A DNA stretch of 64,000 nt from Geothrix sp. SG200 (GTDB lineage: Bacteria; Acidobacteriota; Holophagae; Holophagales; Holophagaceae): the NCBI RefSeq assembly GCF_022808935.1, contig NZ_JAKZFR010000005.1:1-64000 (forward strand), given 5' to 3'. The notes under the pieces are model-generated. The model was not told where the DNA came from. It saw only the letters and a program-made list of their open reading frames with translations, and made no database searches. Of the stretch, positions 1-7,516 are shown one piece after another (positions within the stretch are counted from its first letter, which is position 1; each line of letters opens with the position of its first letter). Both the position numbers and the translations under genes were made by a program.

Positions 1-119
1 CTTCGTCGCGGCTTTTCCCCAGGGGTCACACCCGTTCCCATCCCGAACACGGCCGTTAAGACCTGGAGGGCCGATGATACTGCTCCCCACAGGAGTGGAA
101 AAGTAGGTCGCTGCGACGT
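1..119 (+). rRNA. rrf: 5S ribosomal RNA, 5' end at the window edge
   Basis: This is the 5S rRNA of the large ribosomal subunit. The closing helix is visible: CGTCGC at 4-9 pairs with GCGACG at 113-118, giving a molecule of about 115 nt. The conserved segment ACCCGTTCCCATCCCGAACA lies in the first half, as in bacterial 5S. A strong terminator follows at once, so this is the end of an rRNA operon whose 16S and 23S genes lie before the window. The first one to three bases of the mature RNA may be cut off by the window edge. Confidence 0.93.
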
Positions 120-128
120 TAAATCCCC

Positions 129-164
129 TCCGGGCCATCACAACTGATGGCCCGGAGCCGTTTT
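129..164 (+). terminator. Rho-independent terminator of the rRNA operon
   Basis: A perfect 12 bp stem (TCCGGGCCATCA at 129-140, TGATGGCCCGGA at 145-156) with a CAAC loop is followed by GCCGTTTT. It lies 10 nt after the 5S end and separates the rRNA operon from thrS. Confidence 0.9.
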
Positions 165-198
165 ACTGATAAAATTCTTCTCCTATTTCGAGGCATCC

Positions 199-2112
199 AT
201 GTCCATCGAGGTCCGCCTTCCTGACGACTCCCTCCGGCAGCTGCCCGAGGGGGCCACCGGGACCGAGCTGGCCGCCGGCATCGGAGCCCGCCTGTTGGAC
301 GCGGCCCTTGCCATCAAGACGGATGGCCGCCTGGTGGACCTGAAAGCGCCCCTGGCGAACGGGGCGAAGGTCGAGATCGTTACCAGCAAGAGTCCCGAGA
401 GCCTGGAGCTGATCCGTCACTCCACCGCCCATCTCCTGGCCCACGCCGTGAAGCGCCTCTACCCCGAGGCCCGGGTGGGCATCGGCCCTGTCATCGAGGA
501 CGGCTTCTACTACGACTTCTGGGTGGACAAGCCCTTCACCCCGGAGGACCTGCCGGTCATCGAAGCGGAAATGCGGAAGATCGTGGCCGAGGGCGTCGAG
601 GTCGAGCGCGAGGATCTCGGCCGGGATGCCGCCGTGGCCCGGTTCGAGGCCATGGGCGAACCCCTCAAGGTGGAGGTCGTCTCGGGCATCCCCGCCGGCG
701 ACATCATCAGCGGCTACAAACAGGGCGACTTCTACGACCTCTGCCGGGGCCCCCATGTGCCCAACACCTCGAAGCTGAAGGCCTTCAAGCTCCTCAGCAT
801 CGCGGGCGCCTACTGGAAGGGCGACGAGCGGAACCAGATGCTCAGCCGCATCTACGGCACCGCCTTCCACACCCAGAAGGAGCTCGACGAGCACCTGAAG
901 CGCCTGGAGGAGGCCAAGGCCCGCGATCACCGCAAGCTGGGCAAGGAACTGGGCCTCTACTCCTTCCATCCCGAAGCGCCCGCCTCGCCCTTCTTCCACC
1001 CCAAGGGCACCCAGGTCTACAACGAGCTGGTGACCTACATGCGGGAGCTGTACTTCAAGTACGGGTACGACGAGGTGATCACCCCGCAGGTGCTGGACGT
1101 GGCCCTCTGGAAGACCAGCGGCCACTACGAGAACTACGCCGAGAACATGTACTTCACCACCGCCGAAGAGCGGGAGTACGCGCTGAAGCCCATGAACTGC
1201 CCAGGCCACTGCATCATGTTCGGCAGCCACAAGCACAGCTACCGGGACCTGCCCATCCGCTACGCGGACTTCGGCCGCCTGCACCGCTACGAGCGCAGCG
1301 GCGTGACCCATGGACTCACCCGCGTGCGCACCTTCTGCCAGGATGATGCCCACATCTACTGCGCATCCGAACAGATCAAGACGGAGATGGCCGCCTTCCT
1401 CGCCCTGCTGAAGGAGGTCTACGACACCTTCGGCTTCGAGGGCATGCGCGTCGCGCTCTCCACCCGGCCTGAGAAGCGCCTGGGCTCCGACGAGATCTGG
1501 GATGCGGCCGAGCAGGCCCTGGGCGAGGCCCTGGACGAGGCGGGCATGCCCTACACCCTGAATCCCGGCGAAGGCGCCTTCTACGGACCCAAGATCGAGT
1601 TCCAGATCCTGGATGCCCTCAAGCGCCCCTGGCAGCTGGGCACCCTCCAGGTGGATTACATGCTCCCGGAGCGCTTCGATCTGAAGTACACGAAGGCCGA
1701 CGGGACCGAGGGGCGCCCCGTCATGCTGCACCGCGCCATCCTGGGCAGCCTGGAGCGCTTCATGGGCATCCTGGTGGAGCACACCGCCGGCGCCTTCCCG
1801 GCCTGGCTGGCACCCGTGCAGGTGGCCATCCTGCCCATCACCGACCGCGCCCACGCCTTCTCCGCGGAGGCTGCGGCGCAGGCCAAGGCCCTGGGGCTCC
1901 GGGCCGAAGTCGATCTCCGGAACGAGAGCCTGAAGGCCAAGATCCGCGAGGCCCAGCTGGCCAAGGTCCCCTACATGCTGGTCATCGGGGATCGCGAGGC
2001 GGAGGCCGGCACGGTGTCCGTGCGGCACCGCCACCGGGGAGACCTGGGCGTCCAGCCCCTGGAGGTCTTCCTGAAGGGGCTCGCCACCGAAGTCCAGGAG
2101 CGACAGCGCTGA
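199..2112 (+). CDS. thrS: Threonyl-tRNA synthetase
   Basis: Charges tRNA-Thr with threonine in the cytoplasm. The 637-residue protein has the usual bacterial layout: an N-terminal TGS domain (about 1-62), the second additional editing domain starting near HSTAHLLAHAV (about residue 74), the class II catalytic core with MNCPGHCIMF and the motif 2 stretch RYERSGVTHGLTR, and a C-terminal anticodon-binding domain (about 535-637). ATG at 199 is preceded by CGAGG at a good distance. It begins the conserved thrS-infC-rpmI-rplT-pheS-pheT order. Length and motifs are normal. Confidence 0.98.
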   Translation: MSIEVRLPDDSLRQLPEGATGTELAAGIGARLLDAALAIKTDGRLVDLKAPLANGAKVEIVTSKSPESLELIRHSTAHLLAHAVKRLYPEARVGIGPVIEDGFYYDFWVDKPFTPEDLPVIEAEMRKIVAEGVEVEREDLGRDAAVARFEAMGEPLKVEVVSGIPAGDIISGYKQGDFYDLCRGPHVPNTSKLKAFKLLSIAGAYWKGDERNQMLSRIYGTAFHTQKELDEHLKRLEEAKARDHRKLGKELGLYSFHPEAPASPFFHPKGTQVYNELVTYMRELYFKYGYDEVITPQVLDVALWKTSGHYENYAENMYFTTAEEREYALKPMNCPGHCIMFGSHKHSYRDLPIRYADFGRLHRYERSGVTHGLTRVRTFCQDDAHIYCASEQIKTEMAAFLALLKEVYDTFGFEGMRVALSTRPEKRLGSDEIWDAAEQALGEALDEAGMPYTLNPGEGAFYGPKIEFQILDALKRPWQLGTLQVDYMLPERFDLKYTKADGTEGRPVMLHRAILGSLERFMGILVEHTAGAFPAWLAPVQVAILPITDRAHAFSAEAAAQAKALGLRAEVDLRNESLKAKIREAQLAKVPYMLVIGDREAEAGTVSVRHRHRGDLGVQPLEVFLKGLATEVQERQR

Positions 2113-2127
2113 GACGGTTTTCCTTGC

Positions 2128-2156
2128 TTGGCAGGAACCCATCCAAGTGGTAGACT
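2128..2156 (+). promoter_or_regulatory. Sigma70-type promoter for infC
   Basis: TTGGCA at 2128-2133 and TAGACT at 2151-2156 are separated by exactly 17 nt. The predicted transcript would start near 2163 and leave a leader of only about 24 nt before the infC start. This suggests that infC-rpmI can be transcribed independently of thrS. Confidence 0.6.
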
Positions 2157-2186
2157 TTTTGTCCTTGTGCAACTAGGGGAGGAACC

Positions 2187-2774
2187 ATTCGTCCGAACGA
2201 GACCCGCATCAACGACGGCATCCGGGCCCCCGAGGTCCGCGTCATCTCCGAGGATGGCGAACAGCTCGGCGTGATGCCCCCTCACCAGGCCATCCGGATC
2301 GCGGAAGAGCGCGGCCTCGACTTGGTGGAAGTGGCTGGAAACGCGAATCCGCCCGTCTGCAGGATCATGGACTACGGCAAGTACAAGTTCATGGAGGCGA
2401 AGCGGGAACACGCGGCCCGGGCCAAGCAGAAGAACATCGTGGTAAAGGAAGTGAAGTTCCGCCCCAAGACCGACGACCACGACTTCGACTTCAAGATGAA
2501 GCACATCCTGCGGTTCCTGGAGGAAGAAGACAAAGTCAAGGTGGTGGTCATGTTCCGCGGACGTGAAGTCGTCCATCGCGACATCGGCTACCGGATCATC
2601 GAGGAAGTCATCCGCCGGGTCGGCGACAAGGCCATCGTCGAGAAGGGCGCCGGCATCGATGGACGCGACATGCACGCCATCCTCGCCCCCCGGATCATCG
2701 AAGTCCCCAAGGCGCCCAAGAAGCCCAAGCCGGCCCAGCCGGAAACCCCTGAAACCGAAGCCAAGATCCAGTGA
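2187..2774 (+). CDS. infC: Translation initiation factor IF-3, AUU start
   Basis: IF-3 binds the 30S subunit, keeps subunits apart and checks the initiator codon. The family N-terminus (here [12 protein letters not shown]) is encoded upstream of the first ATG (2271), in frame from an ATT codon at 2187. A strong Shine-Dalgarno (AGGGGAGG, 2175-2182) lies 4 nt before that ATT. The resulting 195 residues match the normal family length; starting at 2271 would remove 28 conserved residues. In E. coli infC also starts with AUU and IF-3 represses its own translation by discriminating against it. The same feedback is inferred here. The N-domain spans about 1-80 and the C-domain about 90-175, followed by a Lys/Pro-rich tail. 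Confidence 0.95.
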   Translation: MRPNETRINDGIRAPEVRVISEDGEQLGVMPPHQAIRIAEERGLDLVEVAGNANPPVCRIMDYGKYKFMEAKREHAARAKQKNIVVKEVKFRPKTDDHDFDFKMKHILRFLEEEDKVKVVVMFRGREVVHRDIGYRIIEEVIRRVGDKAIVEKGAGIDGRDMHAILAPRIIEVPKAPKKPKPAQPETPETEAKIQ

Positions 2775-2781
2775 GGAAGCC

Positions 2782-2982
2782 ATGAGCTACAAGATCAAGA
2801 GCCACAAGGGCGCCCAGAAGCGTTTCAAGAAGACCGCCGGCGGCAAGTTCAAGCGGGGCTGCTCGCACCAGCGCCACATCCTGACCAAGAAGACCGCCAA
2901 GCGGAAGCGCCAGCTGGACATGGGCGGGATGGTGGCCAAGGCCGACCAGAAGGCCGTCGCGGCGATGCTGCCTTACGCCTGA
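2782..2982 (+). CDS. rpmI: 50S ribosomal protein L35
   Basis: Small basic protein of the large subunit (66 residues). It starts [15 protein letters not shown] and contains the family segment [17 protein letters not shown] 2782 lies 7 nt after the infC stop with GAGGAAG before it, so the two are probably co-translated. A stop-proximal two-hairpin repeat begins 7 nt after its stop codon and separates it from rplT, which normally follows directly. Confidence 0.97.
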   Translation: MSYKIKSHKGAQKRFKKTAGGKFKRGCSHQRHILTKKTAKRKRQLDMGGMVAKADQKAVAAMLPYA

Positions 2983-2989
2983 TTCTATT

Positions 2990-3100
2990 CCGGGGGTTCT
3001 CCTCGCAACGCATGCGTTGCAAGGATCTAAGGTCGCGCTCCGCTTCGCTGCGCGAACACCCCCGGACCCCCACGCCCTCGCAGGCTGAGCCTGCTCGGGC
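2990..3100 (+). repeat. Stop-proximal two-hairpin element, copy A
   Basis: Hairpin I runs 2990-3065: CCGGGGG pairs with CCCCCGG, enclosing a CGCGC/GCGCG stem. Relative to the other copies it carries a 34 nt insertion (3000-3033) that contains the perfect palindrome GCAACGCATGCGTTGC (3005-3020). Hairpin II runs 3074-3100: GCCC, tc, GCAGGC, loop TGA, GCCTGC, tc, GGGC. The element starts 7 nt after the rpmI stop, in the same orientation. Other copies are at 28244-28313 (minus strand), 55280-55360 and 61254-61330. Confidence 0.85.
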
Positions 3101-3129
3101 TTGGGTTCTCTCTCCGCCGGTCCTAGAAT
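3101..3129 (+). promoter_or_regulatory. Sigma70-type promoter for rplT
   Basis: TTGGGT (3101-3106) and TAGAAT (3124-3129) are separated by 17 nt, directly after repeat copy A. It would let rplT be transcribed separately from infC-rpmI, leaving a leader of about 78 nt. Confidence 0.55.
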
Positions 3130-3213
3130 CGGTGGTTCAACCCGGTGGCTGAGGCCACCCCCGATGAGGCCTTCAAACGCTCTCTCTGAGCTGCCTCGAG
3201 GAAAGGAATCAAG

Positions 3214-3561
3214 ATGACTCGTGTAAAGCGTGGTTTTAAGCGGGCCCAGCGCCGCAAGCGGATGATGAAGTTCGCGAAGGGCTTCTACGGCGCCAAGTCG
3301 CGGCTGTACCGTTCCGCCAAGGAAGCCGTCGAGAAGGCCCTCGGGTATGCCTACCGTGACCGCAAGGTCAAGAAGCGCGACTTCCGCCGCCTTTGGGTGG
3401 TGCGCATCAGCGCCGCCTGCACGCAGAACGGCACCAGCTACTCCAAGTTCATGGGCGGCCTGAAGAAGGCGTCCGTGGATCTGGACCGCAAGATCCTCGC
3501 GGATCTCGCCGTGCGCAATCCCGAAGCGTTTACCAAGCTCGTGGCCGTGGCCAAGGGCTGA
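3214..3561 (+). CDS. rplT: 50S ribosomal protein L20
   Basis: Early-assembling 23S rRNA-binding protein (115 residues). It begins [19 protein letters not shown] and has the conserved [18 protein letters not shown] region. GAGGAAAGGA precedes the start. In other bacteria L20 represses its own operon by binding the mRNA leader. Here the operon is split by a repeat, a promoter and a leader of about 78 nt, so any such control would have to act on that leader (inference). A terminator follows. Confidence 0.97.
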   Translation: MTRVKRGFKRAQRRKRMMKFAKGFYGAKSRLYRSAKEAVEKALGYAYRDRKVKKRDFRRLWVVRISAACTQNGTSYSKFMGGLKKASVDLDRKILADLAVRNPEAFTKLVAVAKG

Positions 3562-3590
3562 TCGCGAAGCAACCCATCGCAGACACCCGG

Positions 3591-3615
3591 AAGGCCGCGC
3601 GAGCGGCCTTTCTTT
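3591..3615 (+). terminator. Rho-independent terminator after rplT
   Basis: AAGGCCGC (3591-3598), loop GCGA, GCGGCCTT (3603-3610), then TCTTT. It lies 29 nt after rplT and 27 nt before pheS. It could end the rplT transcript or attenuate pheST. No Phe-rich leader peptide was seen, so plain termination is favoured. Confidence 0.8.
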
Positions 3616-3642
3616 GTTCTGACCTTCCCACCGAGGCTTGCC

Positions 3643-4719
3643 ATGGACTCCTTGCTGCCGCCCGAGATCGATGAAGCGGACCGCACCTTTGCCGGCGCCC
3701 TGGAGGCCTGCGCCGACCTCGATACCCTCCTGCGCCTGAAGGGCGCCTACGTGGGACGCGAGGGCAGCCACGCGGCCCGCATGATGGACCTGCTGAAGGC
3801 CGCTCCCAAGGAGCAGAAGCGCGAGCTCGGCGCCGCCATCAACGCCTTCAAGCAGCGCTGGGAGGAGGGCCTCAAGGCCCGCCAGGCGGATCTGGAGGCC
3901 GCGAAGAAGGCCGTCGGGGCGTCGTCCTGGGATGCGACCCTGCCGCCGCCCATGCCCGCCCGGGGCGCGCTGCATCCCCTCAACCGCCTCATGGACCGCC
4001 TGGTGGACGTCTTCAGGCCCCTGGGCTTCCACGTGGAGGAGGGTCCCGAGGTCGAGACGGAAGAGCACAACTTCGACGGCCTCAACATCCCGGCCGACCA
4101 CCCGGCCCGCGGCAGCGCGGACACCTTCTACCTGGCCGCCCATCCCGGCCGCCTGCTCCGCACCCACACGAGCCCCGTGCAGGTGCAGACGCTCAAACGC
4201 TACGGCAAGGATGGGGCACGCTTGCTCAACGAGAGGGGCGGCATCCGCTTCCTCGCACCGGGCCGCGTCTACCGCAAGGACGAGATCGATCCCACCCACA
4301 GCCCCATGTTCCACCAGGTGGAGGGCATGCTCGTGGGCCACGGCATCGGCATGCAGCACCTCAAGGGCACGTTGGAATATGCCCTGCGTGCGCTGTTCGG
4401 CCCCCACACGGAGATCCGCCTGCGGCCCTCCTACTTCCCCTTTGTGGAGCCGGGCTGCGAGGTGGACGTGAGCTGTCCGCTGTGCGCCGCGAAGGGCTGC
4501 CGCGTCTGCAAGGGCTCAGGCTGGGTGGAGATCCTGGGCGCCGGGCTCATCCATCCGAATGTGCTCGAGTTCGCGGGCATCGATTCAAAGGAATGGTCCG
4601 GCTGGGCCTTCGGCATGGGCGTGGAGCGCATGGCCATGATGCTGAGCCAGACGCCGGACCTGCGGCTGTTCTTCGAGAACGACCAGCGGTTCCTCGAAGC
4701 CATGGGAGGGCTGGACTGA
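3643..4719 (+). CDS. pheS: Phenylalanyl-tRNA synthetase alpha subunit
   Basis: Catalytic subunit of the alpha2beta2 enzyme that charges tRNA-Phe. The 358 residues comprise an N-terminal coiled-coil arm (about 1-100) and a class II core with TRTHTSPVQVQTL, the GRVYRKDEIDPTHSPMFHQ region and the C-terminal motif FGMGVERMAMM. A cysteine-rich insert, CPLCAAKGCRVCKGSGW, sits just before the GAGLIHPNVL phenylalanine-site segment and looks like a metal-binding knuckle. E. coli PheS lacks it, but related inserts are known from memory in other phyla. The TGA stop overlaps the pheT ATG by one base, implying translational coupling. Confidence 0.97.
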   Translation: MDSLLPPEIDEADRTFAGALEACADLDTLLRLKGAYVGREGSHAARMMDLLKAAPKEQKRELGAAINAFKQRWEEGLKARQADLEAAKKAVGASSWDATLPPPMPARGALHPLNRLMDRLVDVFRPLGFHVEEGPEVETEEHNFDGLNIPADHPARGSADTFYLAAHPGRLLRTHTSPVQVQTLKRYGKDGARLLNERGGIRFLAPGRVYRKDEIDPTHSPMFHQVEGMLVGHGIGMQHLKGTLEYALRALFGPHTEIRLRPSYFPFVEPGCEVDVSCPLCAAKGCRVCKGSGWVEILGAGLIHPNVLEFAGIDSKEWSGWAFGMGVERMAMMLSQTPDLRLFFENDQRFLEAMGGLD

Positions 4720-6665
4720 TGTGGATCGAACGCGCCGCCCTGGCCGCTGAACTGCCCGCCGCCGCCTCGCTCGCCACCCGCGAGCTGGCGGAGCTGCTGG
4801 CCTCCCTGGGCTTCCCCGTGGACGCCGTGGAGGCCCGTCCCGGCACCGAGGTGCTGGACGTGGACATCACCGCCAACCGCGGGGACGCCATGTCCCACCG
4901 CGGCATGGCCCGGGACCTGGCCGCCCGCCTGAAGGCGCCGATGGCGCCGCTGGCCCCGCCGCCCACCCCGGAGGGGGCGCCGAAGGTCCCGGTCCACCTG
5001 CCGGATCCCGGCTGCCCGATCTATGCCACGGCCCTGCTGACGCTGGGCGCGGGCGAGACGCCGGAGGCGGTGCAGGCCTTCCTCGCCGCCCTGGGCGCGT
5101 CGCCCAAGAAGCTGCCGGCGGTGGACGCCTCCAACGAGCTGCTGCACCGCTACGGCCACCCCACCCACGCCTTCGACGCCGACCGCATCCACGGGGCCGT
5201 CACCGTGCGCCGGGCCGTGGCGGGCGAGAAGCTGGTGACCCTCGACGGCGTGACGCGCACGCTGGCGGCGGAGGACCTCGTCATCGCCGACGAGCGCGGC
5301 CCCATCGCCCTGGCGGGCGTCATGGGCGGCGAGGCCACCAAGGTCACGGAGGCCACCCGGCGGGTCCTGCTGGAGAGCGCCTGGTTCGAGCCCCGCACCG
5401 TGCGCGCCTCCGCCCATCGCCACGGCCTGCACTCCGACGCCTCCCAGCGCTTCGGCCGGGGCGCGGACCCCGCCATGGCCTCCGTGGCCCGGGACCTCCT
5501 GGTCCAGCGGCTCCAGGCCTGGGCCGGCGCCACCCTCGAAGGCGCCTGGACCGCCGGTGCCCTGCCCGCGACGGTTCCGACCGTGACCCTGACGGCGGAT
5601 CTCCTGACCCGGGTGGCCGGGGAGCCTCTGTCCCTGGCGGAAGCCGCCGGGACCCTGGAGGCCCTGGGCTGCCGGGTGACGACTGGCTCCGAGGCCATGG
5701 CCGTGCAGCCACCCACCTGGCGCCATGACCTCGGCATCCCCGAGGACTTGGCCGAGGAGGTCCTGCGCCTCCGCGGCTATGCGGCCATTCCCTCGGTCCT
5801 GCCGCCCCTGGAGGGCCCGCCCCAGCCGCTGGCTCCCGAGTACCTCCAGCGGCAGGCCCTGGCCCGTCGGCTGGCCCACCTGGGCTTCCACCAGACCGTG
5901 ACCTACGGCTTCGTGAGCCCAGAGATGGACGCGAGCTTCGCCGGTCCCCTGGGGACGGAGGCCCACGATGATCCGGAGAAGCGCACCCTGGCCAACCCCC
6001 TGGGCGTCGAGTACTCGCGACTGCGGCGGTCCCTGGTGCCCTCCCTCGTGGAGACGGCCCGGCAGAACCGCAAGCAGGGCCAGCGGGAGGTGCGCCTCTT
6101 CGAGATCGCGCCCACCTACCGCGGCCTGCCCGCCGGGCCGGAGGACACCTGGACCGTGGCCCTCCTCTGGGCTGGAGAGCGTTGGGACGGGGATCCCGAA
6201 TCCAAGCCGGCCCTTGTGAAGGCCAAGCACCTTCACGGGGTTTTGAAGGATGTGTGCCTCCCTGGGACGGACCGGAAGGTGCGAGTCCTTGATGAAGATG
6301 CCATGGTGGTGACCGAGCTGCCCCTCTCCTATTTCCGCCGGCCCGATGCCCGCATCATTCCCACCTACATGCCCCACAGCCGTTTTCCGGCAGTGGAAAG
6401 GGATCTCTCGCTTACGATTCCAACGAACCTGCCCTGGCTGCGGATGCATGGGGTGGTACGAGAAGCCCTGAAGGACTCGGCCCTGGTGGACCTCACCTGC
6501 GCGGACCTCTACCAGGGAAAGGGGCTGGAGCCGGGCAGCAAGTCCTGGCTTCTCCGGCTGACCTTCCAGGCCATGGATCGGACCCTCGTGAGCTTGGAGG
6601 TGGAGGCCTGGATGGCCTCGGCCCTGGCCGCCGCCGAGGCCCTCGGGGCGAAGCTGCGGGCCTAG
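4719..6665 (+). CDS. pheT: Phenylalanyl-tRNA synthetase beta subunit, short form without OB tRNA-binding domain
   Basis: Beta subunit, which edits mischarged Tyr-tRNA-Phe and binds tRNA. At 648 residues it is well short of the usual roughly 800. The N-terminal 45 residues run straight into LDVDITANRGDAMSHRGMA, so the EMAPII-like OB domain (B2), normally about 40-150, is missing. Retained are the B3/B4 editing region (SNELLHRYGHPTHAFDADRI), B5 with RHGLHSDASQRF at its start, the core-like domain and the C-terminal FDX-ACB anticodon domain from about residue 555 (HSRFPAVERDLSL). The ATG overlaps the pheS stop (TGATG). No frameshift is visible, so the loss looks native. Confidence 0.95.
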   Translation: MWIERAALAAELPAAASLATRELAELLASLGFPVDAVEARPGTEVLDVDITANRGDAMSHRGMARDLAARLKAPMAPLAPPPTPEGAPKVPVHLPDPGCPIYATALLTLGAGETPEAVQAFLAALGASPKKLPAVDASNELLHRYGHPTHAFDADRIHGAVTVRRAVAGEKLVTLDGVTRTLAAEDLVIADERGPIALAGVMGGEATKVTEATRRVLLESAWFEPRTVRASAHRHGLHSDASQRFGRGADPAMASVARDLLVQRLQAWAGATLEGAWTAGALPATVPTVTLTADLLTRVAGEPLSLAEAAGTLEALGCRVTTGSEAMAVQPPTWRHDLGIPEDLAEEVLRLRGYAAIPSVLPPLEGPPQPLAPEYLQRQALARRLAHLGFHQTVTYGFVSPEMDASFAGPLGTEAHDDPEKRTLANPLGVEYSRLRRSLVPSLVETARQNRKQGQREVRLFEIAPTYRGLPAGPEDTWTVALLWAGERWDGDPESKPALVKAKHLHGVLKDVCLPGTDRKVRVLDEDAMVVTELPLSYFRRPDARIIPTYMPHSRFPAVERDLSLTIPTNLPWLRMHGVVREALKDSALVDLTCADLYQGKGLEPGSKSWLLRLTFQAMDRTLVSLEVEAWMASALAAAEALGAKLRA

Positions 6666-6699
6666 GGGCTGCGGGCGTAGAATCCCCCAAGAGGACACC

Positions 6700-6936
6700 A
6701 TGGATCTGCTGAAACAACTCGAATCGAAGATGCACGCCCTGGTGCAGCAGCGCAACCAGCTGAAGGAAGAGCTGGATGCGCTGAAGGCCGCCGGCTCGGC
6801 CGGAGAGCAGGAGCTCCAGTCCCTCCGGGCCCGGCTGGAGGAGGCCCTGTCCGAGAAGACGGCTCTGGAGAAGGACCGCGAGGCGGTGAAGACGCAGGTG
6901 GCCGCCATCCTGCAGGCTCTGGAGGCCCTGGGATGA
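6700..6936 (+). CDS. Small coiled-coil protein, ZapB-like
   Basis: A 78-residue protein made almost entirely of heptad-like helix (Leu, Glu, Lys, Gln rich) with no signal or membrane segment. Size, coiled-coil character and its place directly before zapA, with a 4 nt ATGA overlap, suggest a ZapB-type division protein that works with ZapA at the FtsZ ring. Sequence alone cannot separate this from other short coiled coils. AGAGGAC precedes the ATG at 6700. Confidence 0.7.
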   Translation: MDLLKQLESKMHALVQQRNQLKEELDALKAAGSAGEQELQSLRARLEEALSEKTALEKDREAVKTQVAAILQALEALG

Positions 6937-7292
6937 AGCCCCAGCCGCCCCTGCCGGGGATCCGGGCCGCCACGGTGTCGGTCCTGGGGCGGGAGCTCCA
7001 GGTCCAGACGGACCGGCCCGAGACCCTGGCGGCGGCGGTGCGGATCCTGGAGGACACCTTCCGCGACATGGACTCGCAATGCCAGCTAAGATGGGGGAGC
7101 GTCCCGAAGGGCCTGGACACCCCGTCCTGGTACCTCCTGGGCGCCCTGAACCTGGCGCACCGTGTGGCGCGCCTCGAGCAGGAAGCCAACCAGCACACCC
7201 AGAACCTGGAACAGACTCTCTCGAAGTTGCTGAACGATGTTCCGGACGAACCTTCCGCCCCCGTGCCCTTCCTCGACGAGGACGGAGACTGA
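6933..7292 (+). CDS. zapA: Cell division protein ZapA
   Basis: ZapA stabilises FtsZ protofilament bundles at midcell. The 119-residue protein has the family start VSVLGRELQVQTDRPETLAAAVRILEDT in pieces (beta hairpin then helix) and a C-terminal coiled coil (about 70-100, RVARLEQEANQHTQNLEQ). It overlaps the ZapB-like gene by 4 nt. In many bacteria a 6S RNA gene follows zapA, and a matching RNA candidate lies immediately downstream here. Confidence 0.85.
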   Translation: MKPQPPLPGIRAATVSVLGRELQVQTDRPETLAAAVRILEDTFRDMDSQCQLRWGSVPKGLDTPSWYLLGALNLAHRVARLEQEANQHTQNLEQTLSKLLNDVPDEPSAPVPFLDEDGD

Positions 7293-7293
7293 T

Positions 7294-7467
7294 TTCCCTG
7301 CGAGGCCCGTGATCATGGCCAAGCGCTTGTTCCGTAAGTCGACCTGGGAGACCTTCCCCCTGTCCTGTGCGTTCCGCGCGTCGGCGCGCCTTAGCCAGGG
7401 ACTCTGGTTTCCCCCCTACCAGCTAGGGAACTCGGCAAGCCTCCACGACTGAGCGGGGATTTTCTTT
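7294..7467 (+). ncRNA. ssrS: Probable 6S RNA (SsrS)
   Basis: The 224 nt between zapA and rny holds no reading frame but looks like 6S RNA, which mimics an open promoter and sequesters housekeeping RNA polymerase. The ends pair: TCCCTGC near 7295-7301 with GCGGGGA at 7453-7459 (one G-U), continued by GAGG with CCTC. A terminal hairpin CGCGC-GTCG-GCGCG sits near the middle, with partly paired arms around a central open region. TTTTCTTT follows the closing stem as an intrinsic terminator. The length of about 167 nt and the position after zapA both fit. No covariance model was run. Confidence 0.6.
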
Positions 7468-7516
7468 CACATTCTGGTGCTGGTGGCTCTTCGGATCCCA
7501 TTCCCTGGAGTCGCCC

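Noticed and set aside
163-2172. Long open frame antisense to thrS (about 669 codons)
   Set aside because: It mirrors a well-supported gene, has low-complexity Leu/Gly/Val/His/Gln composition typical of GC-rich antisense frames and no family motifs.
2271-2774. infC starting at the first ATG (167 residues)
   Set aside because: It removes the conserved IF-3 N-terminus and has no Shine-Dalgarno; the ATT at 2187 explains both.
4431-7079. 882-codon minus-strand frame across pheT and zapA
   Set aside because: Antisense shadow; the plus strand holds pheS, pheT and zapA with clear motifs.
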